From contig CANRGI010000083.1 of the NCBI GenBank assembly GCA_947630095.1, positions 1-5,738 on the forward strand: 5,738 bases of DNA, read 5' to 3'. Positions 5,669-5,738 of the stretch are shown piece after piece; the stretch's first letter is position 1, and the number at the start of each line of letters is the position of its first letter. The translations under genes and the position numbers were made by a program. Origin of the DNA: an uncultured Bacilli bacterium. GTDB taxonomy: Bacteria; Bacillota_I; Bacilli_A; RF39; UBA660. The notes beneath the pieces were generated by a model. It was given only the letters and a program-made list of their open reading frames with translations. It had not been told where the DNA came from and made no database searches.

Positions 5669-5738
5669 CTATGTTAAACCATAGGTAACAGGCCACGTGC
5701 TTTAGCACGTAAATTCTTTTAGAACTAGCAGACAAATT
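5669..5738. other. Three tandem short hairpins: terminator, structured RNA or element end
   Basis: Immediately after the last stop codon come CTATG/CATAG (5669-5673 with 5680-5684, loop of 6), then ACGTGC/GCACGT (5695-5700 with 5705-5710, loop TTTA), then TTCT/AGAA (5714-5717 with 5721-5724, loop TTT). The middle part (5684-5710) is much richer in G+C than its surroundings. The second stem followed by a TTCTTTT stretch could end the operon transcript, but the T-run is interrupted and begins four bases after the stem. The series of small stems also fits a structured RNA or the subterminal hairpins of an IS200/IS605-type element whose genes lie beyond the window. No ORF is visible here. Confidence 0.45.

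Overview
The window is very AT-rich (about a quarter G+C by eye), uses AGA, ATA and TTA codons heavily, reads TGG as Trp and TGA as stop, and has strong AGGAGG-type ribosome binding sites. Gene families and codon use point to a low-GC Bacillota, most likely a clostridial or related anaerobe. The species cannot be named from the sequence. All genes lie on the + strand.

Layout. (1) Positions 1-1073 are the 3' part of a sensor histidine kinase gene. Its true start, first membrane helix and response-regulator partner would lie left of the window. (2) Positions 1074-1235 are a compact control region: a good sigma-A promoter overlapping the end of the kinase gene, one or two possible tiny leader ORFs, and a terminator-like hairpin ending three bases before a perfect AGGAGG. 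This layout is typical of drug-inducible ribosome-mediated attenuation. (3) Positions 1236-2744 encode an ABC-F ATPase with a long inter-domain linker, of the antibiotic-resistance (ribosome-protection) type. (4) Positions 2780-5668 hold three tightly packed genes: a membrane-anchored or secreted DNA/RNA non-specific endonuclease, a six-helix membrane protein resembling the queuosine-precursor transporter (YhhQ/VUT) family, and a second, different ABC-F ATPase. The junctions are an ATGA overlap and a 4-nt gap, so these are probably translated from one mRNA. A weak promoter is possible at 2731-2759, and read-through from the first ABC-F gene is also possible. (5) Positions 5669-5738 are non-coding and hold three consecutive short hairpins with locally raised G+C. 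They could be a terminator, a structured RNA, or the end of a mobile element that continues outside the window.

How it may work together. Two ATPases predicted to act on the ribosome flank a nuclease and a putative nucleobase-type transporter. The first is probably an inducible resistance factor (to drugs such as lincosamides, streptogramin A or pleuromutilins; the spectrum is inferred). The nuclease-transporter pair suggests nucleic-acid scavenging, but the transporter has lost several polar residues of its family, so its substrate is open. The best candidate for a little-described system is the leader-controlled ABC-F followed by the nuclease/transporter/ABC-F operon.
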